64,000 bases of DNA from Nakaseomyces glabratus. Lineage: Eukaryota > Ascomycota > Saccharomycetes > Saccharomycetales > Saccharomycetaceae. This document shows, piece by piece, positions 43,601-53,189 of this stretch (positions within the stretch are counted from its first letter, which is position 1; each line of letters opens with the position of its first letter). The position numbers and the translations under genes are program-made. The stretch is taken from assembly GCF_010111755.1 (NCBI RefSeq), contig NC_088956.1, positions 310,001 to 374,000 on the forward strand. The letters run 5' to 3'. The notes beneath the pieces were generated by a model that was given only the letters and a program-made list of their open reading frames with translations, searched no databases and was not told where the DNA came from.

Positions 43601-43812
43601 TCCTCAATTCTAGAATTGTCCGCGTCGTTACAATCGTTATTGTCGTCATCTTCGTCAAGCTTAAAGATGTATTTAACAGCCACTAGCCTTTTTAACTTTA
43701 GATCCTTGGCTAGCGACACATACCCGTAAGATCCCTCGCTCAAATCTTCAATTTTCTGATATCTATCGTTCAGTGTACCGCCTTCTTTGTAGATTTCGTA
43801 ATCTAAAGACAT
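40675..43812 (-). CDS. KSP1: Ser/Thr kinase Ksp1
   Basis: 1045 residues (S. cerevisiae YHR082C 1029). The kinase domain occupies about 1-345: glycine loop EGSYGYVSLA, lysine in VAVKYIF, catalytic YHRDIKPENILI, then DWG in place of DFG (LTDWGLAT), and PPE. An acidic, Asn-rich insert follows the VAVK lysine. The long C-terminal region is disordered, rich in Asn, His and Ser, and contains two PGxYxPP(N/H)xR motifs (GTYIPPNARH, GVYVPPHQRR). Ksp1 acts in TORC1 and PKA signalling, restraining autophagy and supporting filamentous growth. It ends block 2: SAM35 (YHR083W), the next gene in S. cerevisiae, is not here. Confidence 0.93.
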   Translation of the reverse strand: MSLDYEIYKEGGTLNDRYQKIEDLSEGSYGYVSLAKDLKLKRLVAVKYIFKLDEDDDNNDCNDADNSRIEELPDGDINKNNEFENNKEKENSSREKKNMMKYKKSLISSKIRSRLSNNICLEAMYEVDIQTKIGFHENIVQLYDFFDSYIIMEYCSGGDLYEAIKDDLVPKKTKEITHILTQILDAIEFVHNKQIYHRDIKPENILITSLIDWKIKLTDWGLATTDEKSYDRNVGSERYMPPELFESNLDIDERKEPYDCSKVDLWSIGIVFLNVVFYKNPFRIADQSDKSFCYFASNREALFDVFSTMTYDFFQVLRYSLTIDPTNRDIQKIRAELKNLSQYTLDDNYYNEELDREEEEEEVEDIFDKPQAPPSSAPVSLPTPVSSSKPLPKLQDDFTFLQSSPTDVDDGISYDPHEENERDNQFQHDEKPDVIQPKVEDSHGEVKERAKSVPKFRFQKRSKKPIKNNNNNFYSVGGSKAIKIEPRRRSKIIKNSRKPLGIPTPNTHINNYMSEYESKRDEFFHTRQFFTPPSVQNRYMEGIFNKGYNNSRYQNKQGNGKHWNNKYFSHHNGQHQNGKSNSRRRPSSAGINYNGNVKNVFPRFVHNSNLNPNSGRRSSVHTVQHSPGTYIPPNARHDIKNNATGHKYSTSHSAVSNGLPYSSHNNHVPDISTVLDSHHETAKVDLGNLTAQAYRQHIGRETDHFNMRNGFEMDDHEHDSDDILFSLDENEHDSFVDDMQHLSLSSHTDHPEPDSHTSNGFIRNDLPPLTINGIMNSISTRTSTPSSTRSRRSNGGNDLPDLLKSPVLAETPLSSIHNGDPRPAINVNGNPLLENIKHPQHMRTYGVKIPSLETPSKQSQERQFKPGVYVPPHQRRSFNLGAGTGMNNRAHIINGTNEATLSVTPNSVQYGGAYKNRRGSLPASAFGGYNRRYTTGNSAHRPNILQHDIYDRMDNDALEFEDDEPPFQNRNHHRRHNSKRKEVPDMSNTSNTPEEKTMFGPYDIYSKTNGQNYPNARKSSVLQEDMVGSLEQYKNYWLMLQQQQD

Positions 43813-44925
43813 TATAGCACAGAAGTTAAAACTTGGAAGTTGATTTTTCAGTAAAGTAGCTCCTCAGGCACCAGTTAAGCGCACCTTTGACAATAAAAAG
43901 AAGAAAAGTATAATCTGAATTACAACAGGATTCCTTAAAATAAGAATAGGCTTTGTTATTTGTCGTTGTTGTTTGGTTTTTTTTTTGGTTTTATTCGTTT
44001 TGTTAAAAGGTGTGTCCTTTTAATGTGCAATATGATGGTTTATGATATTAAAGGAATGTACTGCTATTGTTACTGCTTACCAACGTTGTAAATGTTTCTC
44101 GATTCTGTAGTATGTTAATCTAAAAAAGTTCAAATGGAGTAAGGATATCGATCAATATGGAGATATAGGTCAGGATTGATCTCGATTAAAGAAATAACTA
44201 TTTGCTAGGCACACAGTTGCTAATCACCTCTTCTCTCTTCCCGGGGTGGAGAAAATAACTCACAATATTTGCTGTTTGTTGATGATGTAATAAGTTAATC
44301 GCGAAAGAACTCCCACAATAACCTTCCTTTACTTGCTTCTATCCCAACACTAATATAATAACACTCTTTTACAGATCTTGATTAGACTTATACAAGCGAG
44401 AAACTAGTTATGTTTGTATACTATATGGCTTTTATTGTTATTCCGTCCTGCTTGTGAAGGCTATTTGAATTCCCCTTCGGAGAGTACTGCGAAAGAGAAT
44501 GTCTGCTCATCCCAACAAAAAAAGCTGAACACTTCGCTGCTTCGGGTCGTTGGAACGTCCCGGAACAATCTCGATTCCCTTGTTGTGAGGGTAAACCCCG
44601 GTTTCCATATAGCACTACTAATGATTGATGTTGAACGTTATAGCAGACTAGTGTGTCGAACCTTTAGCGATATACCAGTGGTAAAGATTGCGGGTACTAT
44701 GTACAAGTTACATAGCATACTTAGGATGTCTATTCAATGGTTGTGTGTGGCTAAATATGTGCCACACCTGCCAAGCCAATAATAAAAATGCTGTGCGCGA
44801 TTTGTGTGGATCAGAGAAGTTCGCGATGGCTTCGTGATATATGATGGATGTGGTTGATACTTAATGCCTATTTTAAGATGTCTATATGATAAATATTATA
44901 CGTGTCTATTGTAATTGTGGCTATG
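43813..44925. promoter_or_regulatory. KSP1 upstream region / RRN9 3' region, synteny breakpoint
   Basis: A 1.1-kb stretch joins the YHR and YMR blocks. A run of T with one C/G break lies at about 43975-43994. A 122-codon frame (44414-44782) has no recognisable domain and is not called. The segment 44450-44610 is noticeably richer in G+C than its flanks. No RNA gene was recognised. Confidence 0.4.
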
Positions 44926-46176
44926 CTAGTGTCGTCTTGGTATTTTGACTATGCAATCTTCAGCTGAGTATTCATCCTCGGAGCTTTCTTCTTCCTGATA
45001 CCCCTTGACATAGAAAAACACCTTCTTTGCCAGAAGTAAATCTTTTTCCTTCTTATACAGTTTCTTCCATGGTAGTTTACTTGTGGAAGTTAGGCGTTTA
45101 TCCGATATTAAGTTATCAAATAAGACATAGTCGTCCTTCATACGTGAGACTATTTCGTTGAATTTGTCCTTGCTGGGATCAGCAGCCGCGGGTTTGTACT
45201 TTGCCAATATTTGTTTGGGTATCTTAAACTGTGATTTGTCGAACTTGGACGGTATGTCGTTGTATAGCTCTAGACTCTTCATGTATATATTCCGCATGTC
45301 GATTCCCATCTCACAACCTCGGCTGATTATATCATGGTAGTCAAACTCTATGTGTCTGTTGGATTTCAATTGGCCAATGTCTTTCTGGATCAAAGTTAGC
45401 TTCTTCTCGGAATCACTTTGTTTAACGTCGAATTTGTTAATCTTGGCAATTTTTGTGTTCAGACCAGCTAGAAAATGATCCAACTTGTTCATGATTTCGT
45501 TTGAGATGTCGGTAGGTATGTCAATGCTGTTCACATCAAGTGTCTTGCCGGTTTTGCATGCGGCTTGTTGTAACCGATGTTGCCAATGTGAATTTAGTTC
45601 CATCCGCAGCATATTCCTTGCGTGTTTCATGGAGTAATCTGATATTTTCCGGTACTCTTTCTTATCGAAAGCATCTATTTCATTCCGCATTTCGTCACTT
45701 ACATCGACCCGTCGTTCTGCCATAAAATTATCCTCGTAAACCCTATCCAGTTGAGGGTCGATTGTAGTATTGGGATTGGGCCAACTGGCCCAACCTTCTC
45801 TGATCTGAGTCCTGATAAATATGTCTACCTCCTGAAAATGTTTCTTTTCATGTGCCTGATACAAAAGTTTCCTTAACAGGTATGAAGAGTAGAGGTGGAT
45901 CGCAAGATCATGCCTGTGTTCTTCCTCTAAAGACGTCAGCAGAGAGTTTGCGTTGCTTATTATAGTTTTTAGTTCCTTTGACAGTTTGGGATTCTTGTCC
46001 TTAGATGTGGGATCGGAGTCCCCGTTCTCAGTGGCATCACCTAACCCATTAGCAGTGCCTTGTCCGCCAAGGTATAGATCATTTTGAGTATCTTGTTCAC
46101 TTGAAATATGGGTCTCATTAAAATCAGAATTAATAGTATGATCACCAACAAACGAATTATCACTTGTATCAAACAT
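44926..46176 (-). CDS. RRN9: RNA polymerase I upstream activating factor subunit Rrn9
   Basis: 416 residues with an acidic N-terminus, then a conserved helical domain (about 72-140) containing LAIHLYSSYLLRKLLYQ and WASWPNP, the hallmark of Rrn9 proteins. The remainder is charged and ends in an acidic patch (EEESSEDEYSAEDC). UAF binds the rDNA upstream element and recruits core factor and TBP. The call depends partly on synteny: S. cerevisiae YMR270C (RRN9, 365 aa) also precedes tRNA-Gln(CTG) and SCS7. URA10, which lies between them there, is missing. Confidence 0.82.
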   Translation of the reverse strand: MFDTSDNSFVGDHTINSDFNETHISSEQDTQNDLYLGGQGTANGLGDATENGDSDPTSKDKNPKLSKELKTIISNANSLLTSLEEEHRHDLAIHLYSSYLLRKLLYQAHEKKHFQEVDIFIRTQIREGWASWPNPNTTIDPQLDRVYEDNFMAERRVDVSDEMRNEIDAFDKKEYRKISDYSMKHARNMLRMELNSHWQHRLQQAACKTGKTLDVNSIDIPTDISNEIMNKLDHFLAGLNTKIAKINKFDVKQSDSEKKLTLIQKDIGQLKSNRHIEFDYHDIISRGCEMGIDMRNIYMKSLELYNDIPSKFDKSQFKIPKQILAKYKPAAADPSKDKFNEIVSRMKDDYVLFDNLISDKRLTSTSKLPWKKLYKKEKDLLLAKKVFFYVKGYQEEESSEDEYSAEDCIVKIPRRH

Positions 46177-47030
46177 TTAATTACAACATGTGTGTAGCTA
46201 ACTTGGTATTGAAAGAAAAGTTTTCTTCGATGTATATAGTACAAAATCAAATGACAATTTTGACAGCAGGAGGGTTTTCTTTCAACAATAAGAATATGAG
46301 TTCTTTAGTATAGTTACTAAATAGTGATGGTTATGGTATTCTTTTGTTGAAAACCTCTTGTATTTGTTATGGACTCAATATAGAAATGCAAACAATACTG
46401 AACTTAATTGATCTCATCGGATCTAGGAAAAATTTTTGGAAATTCAGCTGCTACAAAAAAAATAGGTCCTACCCGGATTCGAACCGGGGTTGTTCGGATC
46501 AGAACCGAAAGTGATAACCACTACACTATAAGACCTAAAAACTGATCTTGAGAGATAAAATGAACATTTCTGCTTTAAATGAATTTTTCCGTCCAATCAT
46601 CATATAAGATAATCCAATAATAAAGAAATACCAATAATAAATCATCATATTTAGTATATGCAATTTTGCACATCGGTGAACACTTATCATTAAAGATTAA
46701 AAAACCTGATGTAGTGATAAATTCATATCCAAAATGCGTATCTCTACAGATAATAATCATTAACCAAAAAACGGGCGTAATTTTCGTAAAATGTATATAT
46801 AATAATAAATGATAGGACATAATAATAAATGATTTATAAGTTAAAGGAAAGTGAATAACATTGTCGTGAGAAAAAATCTTCAAGTATCAGTCTAGCAGAG
46901 CTTTTTGCGTTACCATGTGTTGAGTAGTACTAAGAAATTCAAAATGTCAAGGTCTCTTTCATTGTATAATAGCAGAAAATGATGGTTTCCATTTTAAGAA
47001 ATAAAGATCAGAGAGATATGAAGATTTAGT
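46177..47030. other. RRN9 promoter and SCS7 3' region, containing tRNA-Gln
   Basis: Apart from the tRNA the sequence is AT-rich and holds no supported coding frame. A 102-codon frame on the minus strand (46575-46883) is low-complexity and was rejected. Confidence 0.4.
46464..46535 (-). tRNA. tRNA-Gln (anticodon CTG)
   Basis: A 72-nt cloverleaf. The acceptor arms GGTCTTA and TAGGACC pair with one G-U. Box A (TAGTGTAGTGGTTATCA) and box B (GGTTCGAATCC) are intact. The anticodon loop TTCTGAT puts CTG at 46502-46500. A T8 Pol III terminator follows. There is no intron. S. cerevisiae carries the rarer tRNA-Gln(CTG) at the same position upstream of SCS7. Confidence 0.96.
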
Positions 47031-48173
47031 TTACTCGTACTTCATCTTAGATAGTGGAGCGTCTGGGCCTAGGTAAGTGCCGAAGACCTTGTCCCAGAAC
47101 CAAGAGGTGACACCGAAACCTAGTTGGTAGTTCTTGTAGTGGTGTTCCAAGTGGTACTTCTTCAACTTACGCATGAAAGGTGGCATCTTAGAGTGATGCA
47201 AGAAGTAGTGGCACAGATCGTAGCAGATGTAACCAAGCATACCACCTGCGAAACCAGCACAAGCCCAGTAGTATGGTAGAGCAGCGAAGACCAGCTTGTA
47301 GATAGGAGCACACAGAACAACGAACAAGGCAGGTGGAACAACTAATCTGTAGGCATCCATTGGCAAGTAGTGGTGGCAACCATGCAGCAAGAAGTGGATC
47401 ATGAAGAACATGCTGTGTTCTGGTAGCCATTCGTCGAAGTGGAACAAGAATCTGTGTAGACAGTATTCGATCAAAGTCCAGACGAAGATACCTAGACCAA
47501 ATAAGAACAATGCCAATGGGTTGTTCATGTTCATTAGAGCGGTGGTAATGAAGTACAGGACAACAGGACCCCAAACAGTTGGGACAACCCACCATGCGGT
47601 CTTAGTGAAAGCTTCCAAGAAGTTACCGAACAATGGCGCAGAGCCCTTACCGTAATGTCTTGGTCTGTGAATCTGATCCAAGTAGAAATCCTTGGTAAAG
47701 TTACCGAACAAGATTTGCTTCAACAAAGGCTTGTTCAAGTCCAAGAACTTGTGCTTCTTGTAATCTCTTTCATAATCAGTGGTGATGGAAAGCTTGTCTT
47801 CAGTTGGCAAATCCTTAACGAAAGTGGTGGAGTCAAAGGTGTTGTCAGCGTTCAACTTGACTTCAACCTTGTGAGACTTGTTGGTCAACAACTTCTTCTC
47901 TTCATCACTGGTGGCTAAGTAGCCGACCAAGTAGTCGTCGGTAACGAACTTCAAAGTAGTCAACTCCATTTGGGAGATATCAGTACCATGCTTACCATCT
48001 AGAGCCTTGTGAACAGCATCGGCTTCTTCAGGATGGTCTTTCAAGTACTTGGAAACATCGTAGATCTTCCTCTCATGTGTGGACACCCAGCAGTCATCCT
48101 TGGAGTTATGCTTAGCTAGAACGCTCTGTGGGAACAGCTCCAGAGTCTTGGACGAGTCAGCAGCGACAGACAT
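47031..48173 (-). CDS. SCS7: Sphingolipid alpha-hydroxylase Scs7 with degenerate cytochrome b5 domain
   Basis: 380 residues (S. cerevisiae YMR272C 384). The C-terminal fatty acid hydroxylase domain is almost identical to yeast and keeps its histidine clusters (HRFLFH, HFLLHGCHHYLP, CHYFLHH, HLEHH) that bind the diiron centre, with hydrophobic ER membrane segments between. The enzyme 2-hydroxylates the very long fatty acid of ceramide. The N-terminal cytochrome b5 domain is recognisable (DDCWVSTHERKIYDVSKYL, then DDYLVGYLA). But the heme motif HPGG reads HPEE, the following loop is about five residues shorter than in yeast, and the second heme ligand His is not evident. The frame is intact across this place, so it is not a simple frameshift. 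Confidence 0.95.
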   Translation of the reverse strand: MSVAADSSKTLELFPQSVLAKHNSKDDCWVSTHERKIYDVSKYLKDHPEEADAVHKALDGKHGTDISQMELTTLKFVTDDYLVGYLATSDEEKKLLTNKSHKVEVKLNADNTFDSTTFVKDLPTEDKLSITTDYERDYKKHKFLDLNKPLLKQILFGNFTKDFYLDQIHRPRHYGKGSAPLFGNFLEAFTKTAWWVVPTVWGPVVLYFITTALMNMNNPLALFLFGLGIFVWTLIEYCLHRFLFHFDEWLPEHSMFFMIHFLLHGCHHYLPMDAYRLVVPPALFVVLCAPIYKLVFAALPYYWACAGFAGGMLGYICYDLCHYFLHHSKMPPFMRKLKKYHLEHHYKNYQLGFGVTSWFWDKVFGTYLGPDAPLSKMKYE

Positions 48174-49232
48174 AGTAATGGTTAAATGATTTGTTTGGTC
48201 AGCCTCTTCCGTAGTATCCTCCTAATACAAAGGCGTAAAATTGCAAGCGCAAAGTAAGAACGAAAGCATTTTTTTTTAGCGTTTTCTTTATCTTTATATA
48301 TATTACTATTATTTACCAAAGAAAAAAAAAAGAAAGTTTTTAGCTATTTTATTACCAAAGGCATACGAGTAATAACAAGAGAAGCTAGAACTTTTCACTA
48401 CGAAAAGAAAAAAAATAAAAAAACATATAGCAATAAATGAGACATTAATAGCAATTCCCGTTAAAAGTACAGCACTAGACTAGACTCACAATTTCGCGAG
48501 TGTCCTGCTCTCTTCTCTCTCCCATGAGTTTCCCTTCTCTCCTATACAGAGACACCAAAGAATTTCAAAACCCGAAATATTTTCACGTAATGATAAGCTG
48601 ACAAGGAATCCGTGGACTTAGTCGTAGACTGCATGTACTGCTGGTAGAAACTAATGCAGGTGGTACCCTACCTCCACTTACCTCCTACCCCCCCCCCACC
48701 AAATACAGCCAGGCCTACCAAGCTATCACGGTAAAGGATTGGCAATAATAGAGAAGTAAAGTGCCAAAGTGCTCATGGAGCCTTTGTAAGAATCACAAGA
48801 CCAAATTTTATGACGTAGACTCTATTGTGTGTTTGAATCACTGCGTGCACTGCTTTGCTGCCCCCCATAGTATAACTTCTATCGCAGATAACGAGTTCTG
48901 CATACCATAAATGGGAAAAGAAGGGCAGCAAGCAGCACATCTAAGCTGGATCCGCTCGTTTAAACTTCATTAGAACAATGGGAAGCTTTCTCTTTGTATT
49001 AGGATTCCAATAGATGTTGTTTATATATCGTTTAAGTACTAATATGCTGTGACCCTATTCCCCTGCGATTCATTGCGCCCTGAGTTTCCTCTTATGGCAA
49101 CTACGCGGTATTTGCGGGATTTTGATATGCTGTCTGTATATAGGTTAATGGATATTTAGTAGAACAATGGAAGTGCTAGAAATAAAGACTTTTACGAGTT
49201 TCCTTCCGTTAGTCAGAACTGAAGAAAAAGAT
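48174..49232. promoter_or_regulatory. SCS7 promoter / ZDS 3' region
   Basis: About 1.06 kb without a supported gene. Near SCS7 it has poly(T)/poly(A) stretches (48270-48278, 48321-48332, 48404-48421), typical of nucleosome-free promoters of well-expressed yeast genes. A C10 run sits at 48688-48697. Confidence 0.45.
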
Positions 49233-51686
49233 CTAGCTTTTCTGTTCCATGTACAATGTATGGTTCACTAAATTCAAGTATGAGTACATGAAGTTACTCA
49301 GAAGCACTTGCTCCCTTAGTGCTCTCTTGGAGTTACTCAATTTCAAATGGGATAATCTGTAAATCGCTCTCTCTACGTGGATCGGTAATCTATGGTCGAA
49401 CATTATCACAGTGGAATATGTTAGCTCAGGTAATGGGAACCCAAATGCACTATCCGTGAACTCAATTGGGGCATTGGCTTTGTCTTTCTTCTTGACATCC
49501 GCAAAGGTAAGTTTCCTAGGTGGGTAGAGTGGCTTCTTGGAGGCTGTCTTACTGCTGTCTGTTGCTTCTTCTCTCTGTGATGGTGTGGCCGTGACAGTGA
49601 CATTTTGAATTACTATCTCCTGATTTTTAGTGCTGGTTACATTGACTGCAGGTTGCAAACTGACCCCACCAATATCGGATCCATGAGCTTGACCTTGATC
49701 TTGACCTTGATCTTGGCCTTGTGTTTGCTTTTCTGTTATTCTAAACTTGCTGCTATGGGCAGGTCTAGCGGTAGACTTTTGCTGTTGATGATTTTGGTGT
49801 TTGCTGACCTCAGGAATGATCTCCTTTTCTATTCCATTGTTTGCAGTAGGTATTTCTCGTACATTGGTGTTTTCAACATTGTTTGTCTGGTATTCGTTCT
49901 TTACATGCACATTTCCCTGTGGTGTATAACTGGAATGTGTTCTGACCTCTACTGCTTCCGCAAGAACCTTTTCACTTCCATTGTTCTCCTCAGTGTTATT
50001 TGTAGCCTCCACAGCTTTTTCCTTGTGATCGTTGTTTCGCCATTGTAGTTGACTAATCTTTAATCCAGCAAGACTATTCTCTTGGTTAGCTCGGCGAGTA
50101 TGATGTTTACGGCGGAAAATATTGCTGATCTTCTTGTCAATTGCGTTTTTCTTTTCTGGTAGTGTTCCTAAGGTATTGGCAATCTCTATCTTATGGTTGT
50201 ATAGCGGTTCATGCCTGTTTTTCGAGTGGTTGAACCGGCTTTCCGGAACTATATCTTCATTTTCGTGTTTGTCAGACGTGACGTTCACTTTCTCACTGGT
50301 TTTACTTGACCATAACCAACCGTTCCTTTTCTTTCTATGCGCAGGTTCCTTTTTGTTAATATCTGATTTGTCGCTAGTGGAATGACCTGTACTCCCCAAA
50401 TCAACATGTTCGGTTGAATGTTGGACGATCTTTGTATTTGAATCAATATCTGTATCTGTTCTCTTCTTATTCTCATTCTCTGGAGCAACCTGAATCAGAC
50501 TGCTCCAATCTCCACTTGGCTCGCGGTAGTGATCATATATATCATTGATTGATCCTGGTGAAGCCTCGATTACGTCTTGATGTTGTGACTCAGTGGACAC
50601 TGGGATGGTAGGATCCTTATCCTCTTGTGTTCTGATATGGTAAGTGTATTTGCTTCTTTTGAGAGTAGAATGCTCGGATTTGATGAGACTATCTGTTGGT
50701 AGAAGCATGGTAGACGCATAGTTGTCATCATTGTTTCTGCTTTGTCGAGCATAGTCGTCTTCAGCTTCTGGACGTTCTTGCAAATCATCGGTTTCATCCT
50801 CTTCAGCTACACTGGCCATGCTTAAAGTTCTGGCTAGTGTGACCGCATCGTTATTTGTCAAACCAGCCTTATTTGATATTCTAGTAAGTTCCTCTGTGAT
50901 ATCCTTTAATGTAAACTTTTTGTTATGGGGCGTACTGTCAACATTATTGTTAGTGCTTGACTGCTCTTTAATATCACTATCTTTTACCTCGTCAAACTCC
51001 GTGTATGACTTCCGCAATAAAGAGGGTCTTCGTACTAAGCCTGTGTTATTAGGAGAGCGCTTATTGTTACTATTGTAGTACCTAGATACCTTGTCCAAAG
51101 TGTCACTATTCTCCTTGTCGTGCTCTTCAGTTTTGTCTATCTGAATATTATGTAAGGCATCCTGTACAAGCTCGATATAGTTTTCTGGCTTAACATTTGG
51201 GTGTTGGTCAGCTCTAACCCATAGTAAATTCTGTGCTACCTCATCGGGCAGCGTATCATTTATTTTACTAGAGTTTTTACTGTGATTGGATCTGTCCACA
51301 GGTCTCCTGGAGCTAAAATTAACAGCACCACGTCGTGTTAACGATTTAGGTGATCCGGGTTGCTTCTTAGTATTTTCTACTTGCGTTTGTTCCTTATCTG
51401 ATTTCTGTGGTTGATTTTGCTTGAATGGTAGTCTCTCCTGTCGTACAATTTTGGAGTTGTAATGTGTAGGATCACTGTACCTGGTACTCTTCAGTGGCTT
51501 ATCCCCTTGTTCTAATTGTGTGGACCACGAGTTCCTGTATCCATTATTATAAGGAAGCATATCCATCTCAGGGTCCATGAGTAGATCCATGGACCCGATG
51601 GATAGCCGCTTCAAATTCTTTACAGAACGTAGTTCCTTGTCTAGCGACTGGGCAGCAATATATACTTCTGAATTTTGATTTCCCAT
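49233..51686 (-). CDS. ZDS1: Zds1/Zds2 PP2A-Cdc55 regulator
   Basis: 817 residues. The N-terminal block EVYIAAQSLDKELRSVKNLK and following RLSIGSMDLLMDPEMD is nearly identical to S. cerevisiae Zds1. Mid-protein motifs LLWVRADQHPNVKPENYIEL and DITEELTRISNKAGLT also match. The last 100 residues are the Zds_C domain (PPRKLTFADVKKKDKAN...FGFPLPELTYSTVIMFDHRLP) that binds Cdc55. Zds proteins hold PP2A-Cdc55 in the cytoplasm and control mitotic entry and exit. A short QGQD repeat lies at about 49691-49727. By synteny it is the ZDS1 (YMR273C) locus; ZDS2 is its ohnologue. The start MGNQNSEV fits an N-myristoylation consensus, unlike the yeast start as I recall it. Confidence 0.93.
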   Translation of the reverse strand: MGNQNSEVYIAAQSLDKELRSVKNLKRLSIGSMDLLMDPEMDMLPYNNGYRNSWSTQLEQGDKPLKSTRYSDPTHYNSKIVRQERLPFKQNQPQKSDKEQTQVENTKKQPGSPKSLTRRGAVNFSSRRPVDRSNHSKNSSKINDTLPDEVAQNLLWVRADQHPNVKPENYIELVQDALHNIQIDKTEEHDKENSDTLDKVSRYYNSNNKRSPNNTGLVRRPSLLRKSYTEFDEVKDSDIKEQSSTNNNVDSTPHNKKFTLKDITEELTRISNKAGLTNNDAVTLARTLSMASVAEEDETDDLQERPEAEDDYARQSRNNDDNYASTMLLPTDSLIKSEHSTLKRSKYTYHIRTQEDKDPTIPVSTESQHQDVIEASPGSINDIYDHYREPSGDWSSLIQVAPENENKKRTDTDIDSNTKIVQHSTEHVDLGSTGHSTSDKSDINKKEPAHRKKRNGWLWSSKTSEKVNVTSDKHENEDIVPESRFNHSKNRHEPLYNHKIEIANTLGTLPEKKNAIDKKISNIFRRKHHTRRANQENSLAGLKISQLQWRNNDHKEKAVEATNNTEENNGSEKVLAEAVEVRTHSSYTPQGNVHVKNEYQTNNVENTNVREIPTANNGIEKEIIPEVSKHQNHQQQKSTARPAHSSKFRITEKQTQGQDQGQDQGQAHGSDIGGVSLQPAVNVTSTKNQEIVIQNVTVTATPSQREEATDSSKTASKKPLYPPRKLTFADVKKKDKANAPIEFTDSAFGFPLPELTYSTVIMFDHRLPIHVERAIYRLSHLKLSNSKRALREQVLLSNFMYSYLNLVNHTLYMEQKS

Positions 51687-52250
51687 ATTCGTATTATCCC
51701 TTCCGACTTTAATTTGCTCTCAAAATTGCATGTAATGTCATAAATATATGAAGATTCGGTGCTTAATATACTAAACCGACCTACCAGAGTTTCAAAAGGT
51801 TCCTATAAAGTGGCAATGCTTGTATCAATATCCCGATTAGAATCAAAGTTAGTGTCCTAAGCCTTCCAATAATTATAATTTAATTGCCAACTGACAACTC
51901 ATAGACACATATACTGATAGGGCTAGTGAAAAGAATAGTGTCTCTAGGTACTTATGTATCCAATGTTGTAGTAGACACCGAACGAAAGCACTATTACCAG
52001 TTATACCTTTAATATTGGATATATAAGAGCCACCAAAGGCCATCGCCTGAAAAATCGCGCGTCGCGTAAAAATTCAAAACGGTTCGGCTTCGCCATACAA
52101 AATTGGCAAAACGGTAAAAGCGATGCCCCAAGAGGGATGCTCAGTCAATAGTGGTATATGGATTCATTGTAAAGGAGTCCATTGAATAAATAAATAATTG
52201 GAACTAGTACAAGATATGTATTCTGTCTTAAGTCTATAATTATACATTGC
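51687..52250. promoter_or_regulatory. ZDS promoter / RCE1 3' region
   Basis: The 564 bases hold no supported gene. A CG-rich cluster TCGCGCGTCGCGTA (52055-52068) contains overlapping CGCG cores like those of MBF/SBF (ACGCG) sites, about 370 bases before the ZDS start. Function is inferred. Confidence 0.4.
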
Positions 52251-53189
52251 CTAATGAATTAGATTATGTTCTGGACAGCTGGTGAGTCTCCATAGTCCGT
52301 CCTTGAAGAATAGTATTCCCATGAATAACAATATATAATATACTTTATTCCATATGCTTAGTAGATGTTGTAGTTTTAGTGATTTGGGGGTTTTAATGAC
52401 GGTAAAGTACTCATACAGTTCTGATCCGCTGGGGAAGCCCATCACATTGCAGAACGAGTGCAATAATATACAACTCCATAGATTACCGCCTGTTCTCAAG
52501 AAAACGAAGTTTGTAAATGCACCAAATATACCAGTGTATGCCATCTGGAACAAGGTATTTATTATAATTGATGTGGTACTGAAGTTTCCAACTAATGTGG
52601 CCTCGTAAGCGTGATGGATATGTGCGATGCTGAAGAATAGGGACGGTTGCCAGAGTAATGTGGTTAATTTTGGTTTGCGGGGCTCCAAAGTTAGATAGGT
52701 GTTTAATAATAGCGATGTGTAAAACAGTTCCTCAGTTATTGGTGCAAATATGTAATTTCTCAGTCCCCATATGTTCATAAATTCCTCCCTAAATGCACTT
52801 AAAATGGAGGATTCCTTGTTTGAAATGTAGTATAAAACCATGTCGGTCAAGGGGCCAATATATAATAGCATCACAAGGCATAGATTCTTCAGTATTGTTC
52901 CAATATATAGCTTAATCTGGCTGGAACCATGCTGATGATAGCCTGGAATAATACCGATATTCAAAAATGCTTCCTTATAACTCAATTGAGGTACAATAAT
53001 TGAATGAAGAAGAGGTACTATGGCAGTATTGAGGATCGATACCATAAGTACATTCTTTAATCTTCTCTTAATTACTCTAGGGTCATCGCGGCGGGCTGGG
53101 TAGTTCTCAATGCCTTTCGATGTAATATAAAGCACAGCCACGTATGATAGAGAGATTCCAATGTTGATACAAAACACAAGCCAATTCAT
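52251..53189 (-). CDS. RCE1: CAAX prenyl endopeptidase Rce1
   Basis: 312 residues (S. cerevisiae YMR274C 315). It is a polytopic ER membrane protein with about seven hydrophobic segments. The catalytic motifs of the Rce1/ABI family are present: paired glutamates in TEELFYTSLL (about 151), FSIAHIHHAYE (about 188) with the conserved His, and HSFCNVMGFP (about 247) with His and Asn. Rce1 removes the last three residues of farnesylated proteins such as Ras and a-factor. Gene order ZDS1-RCE1-BUL1 is as in S. cerevisiae. Confidence 0.95.
   Translation of the reverse strand: MNWLVFCINIGISLSYVAVLYITSKGIENYPARRDDPRVIKRRLKNVLMVSILNTAIVPLLHSIIVPQLSYKEAFLNIGIIPGYHQHGSSQIKLYIGTILKNLCLVMLLYIGPLTDMVLYYISNKESSILSAFREEFMNIWGLRNYIFAPITEELFYTSLLLNTYLTLEPRKPKLTTLLWQPSLFFSIAHIHHAYEATLVGNFSTTSIIINTLFQMAYTGIFGAFTNFVFLRTGGNLWSCILLHSFCNVMGFPSGSELYEYFTVIKTPKSLKLQHLLSIWNKVYYILLFMGILFFKDGLWRLTSCPEHNLIH

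Noticed and set aside
44414..44782. 122-codon frame in the KSP1-RRN9 gap
   Set aside because: No domain or homologue recognised; first residues resemble a signal sequence, but the rest looks random.
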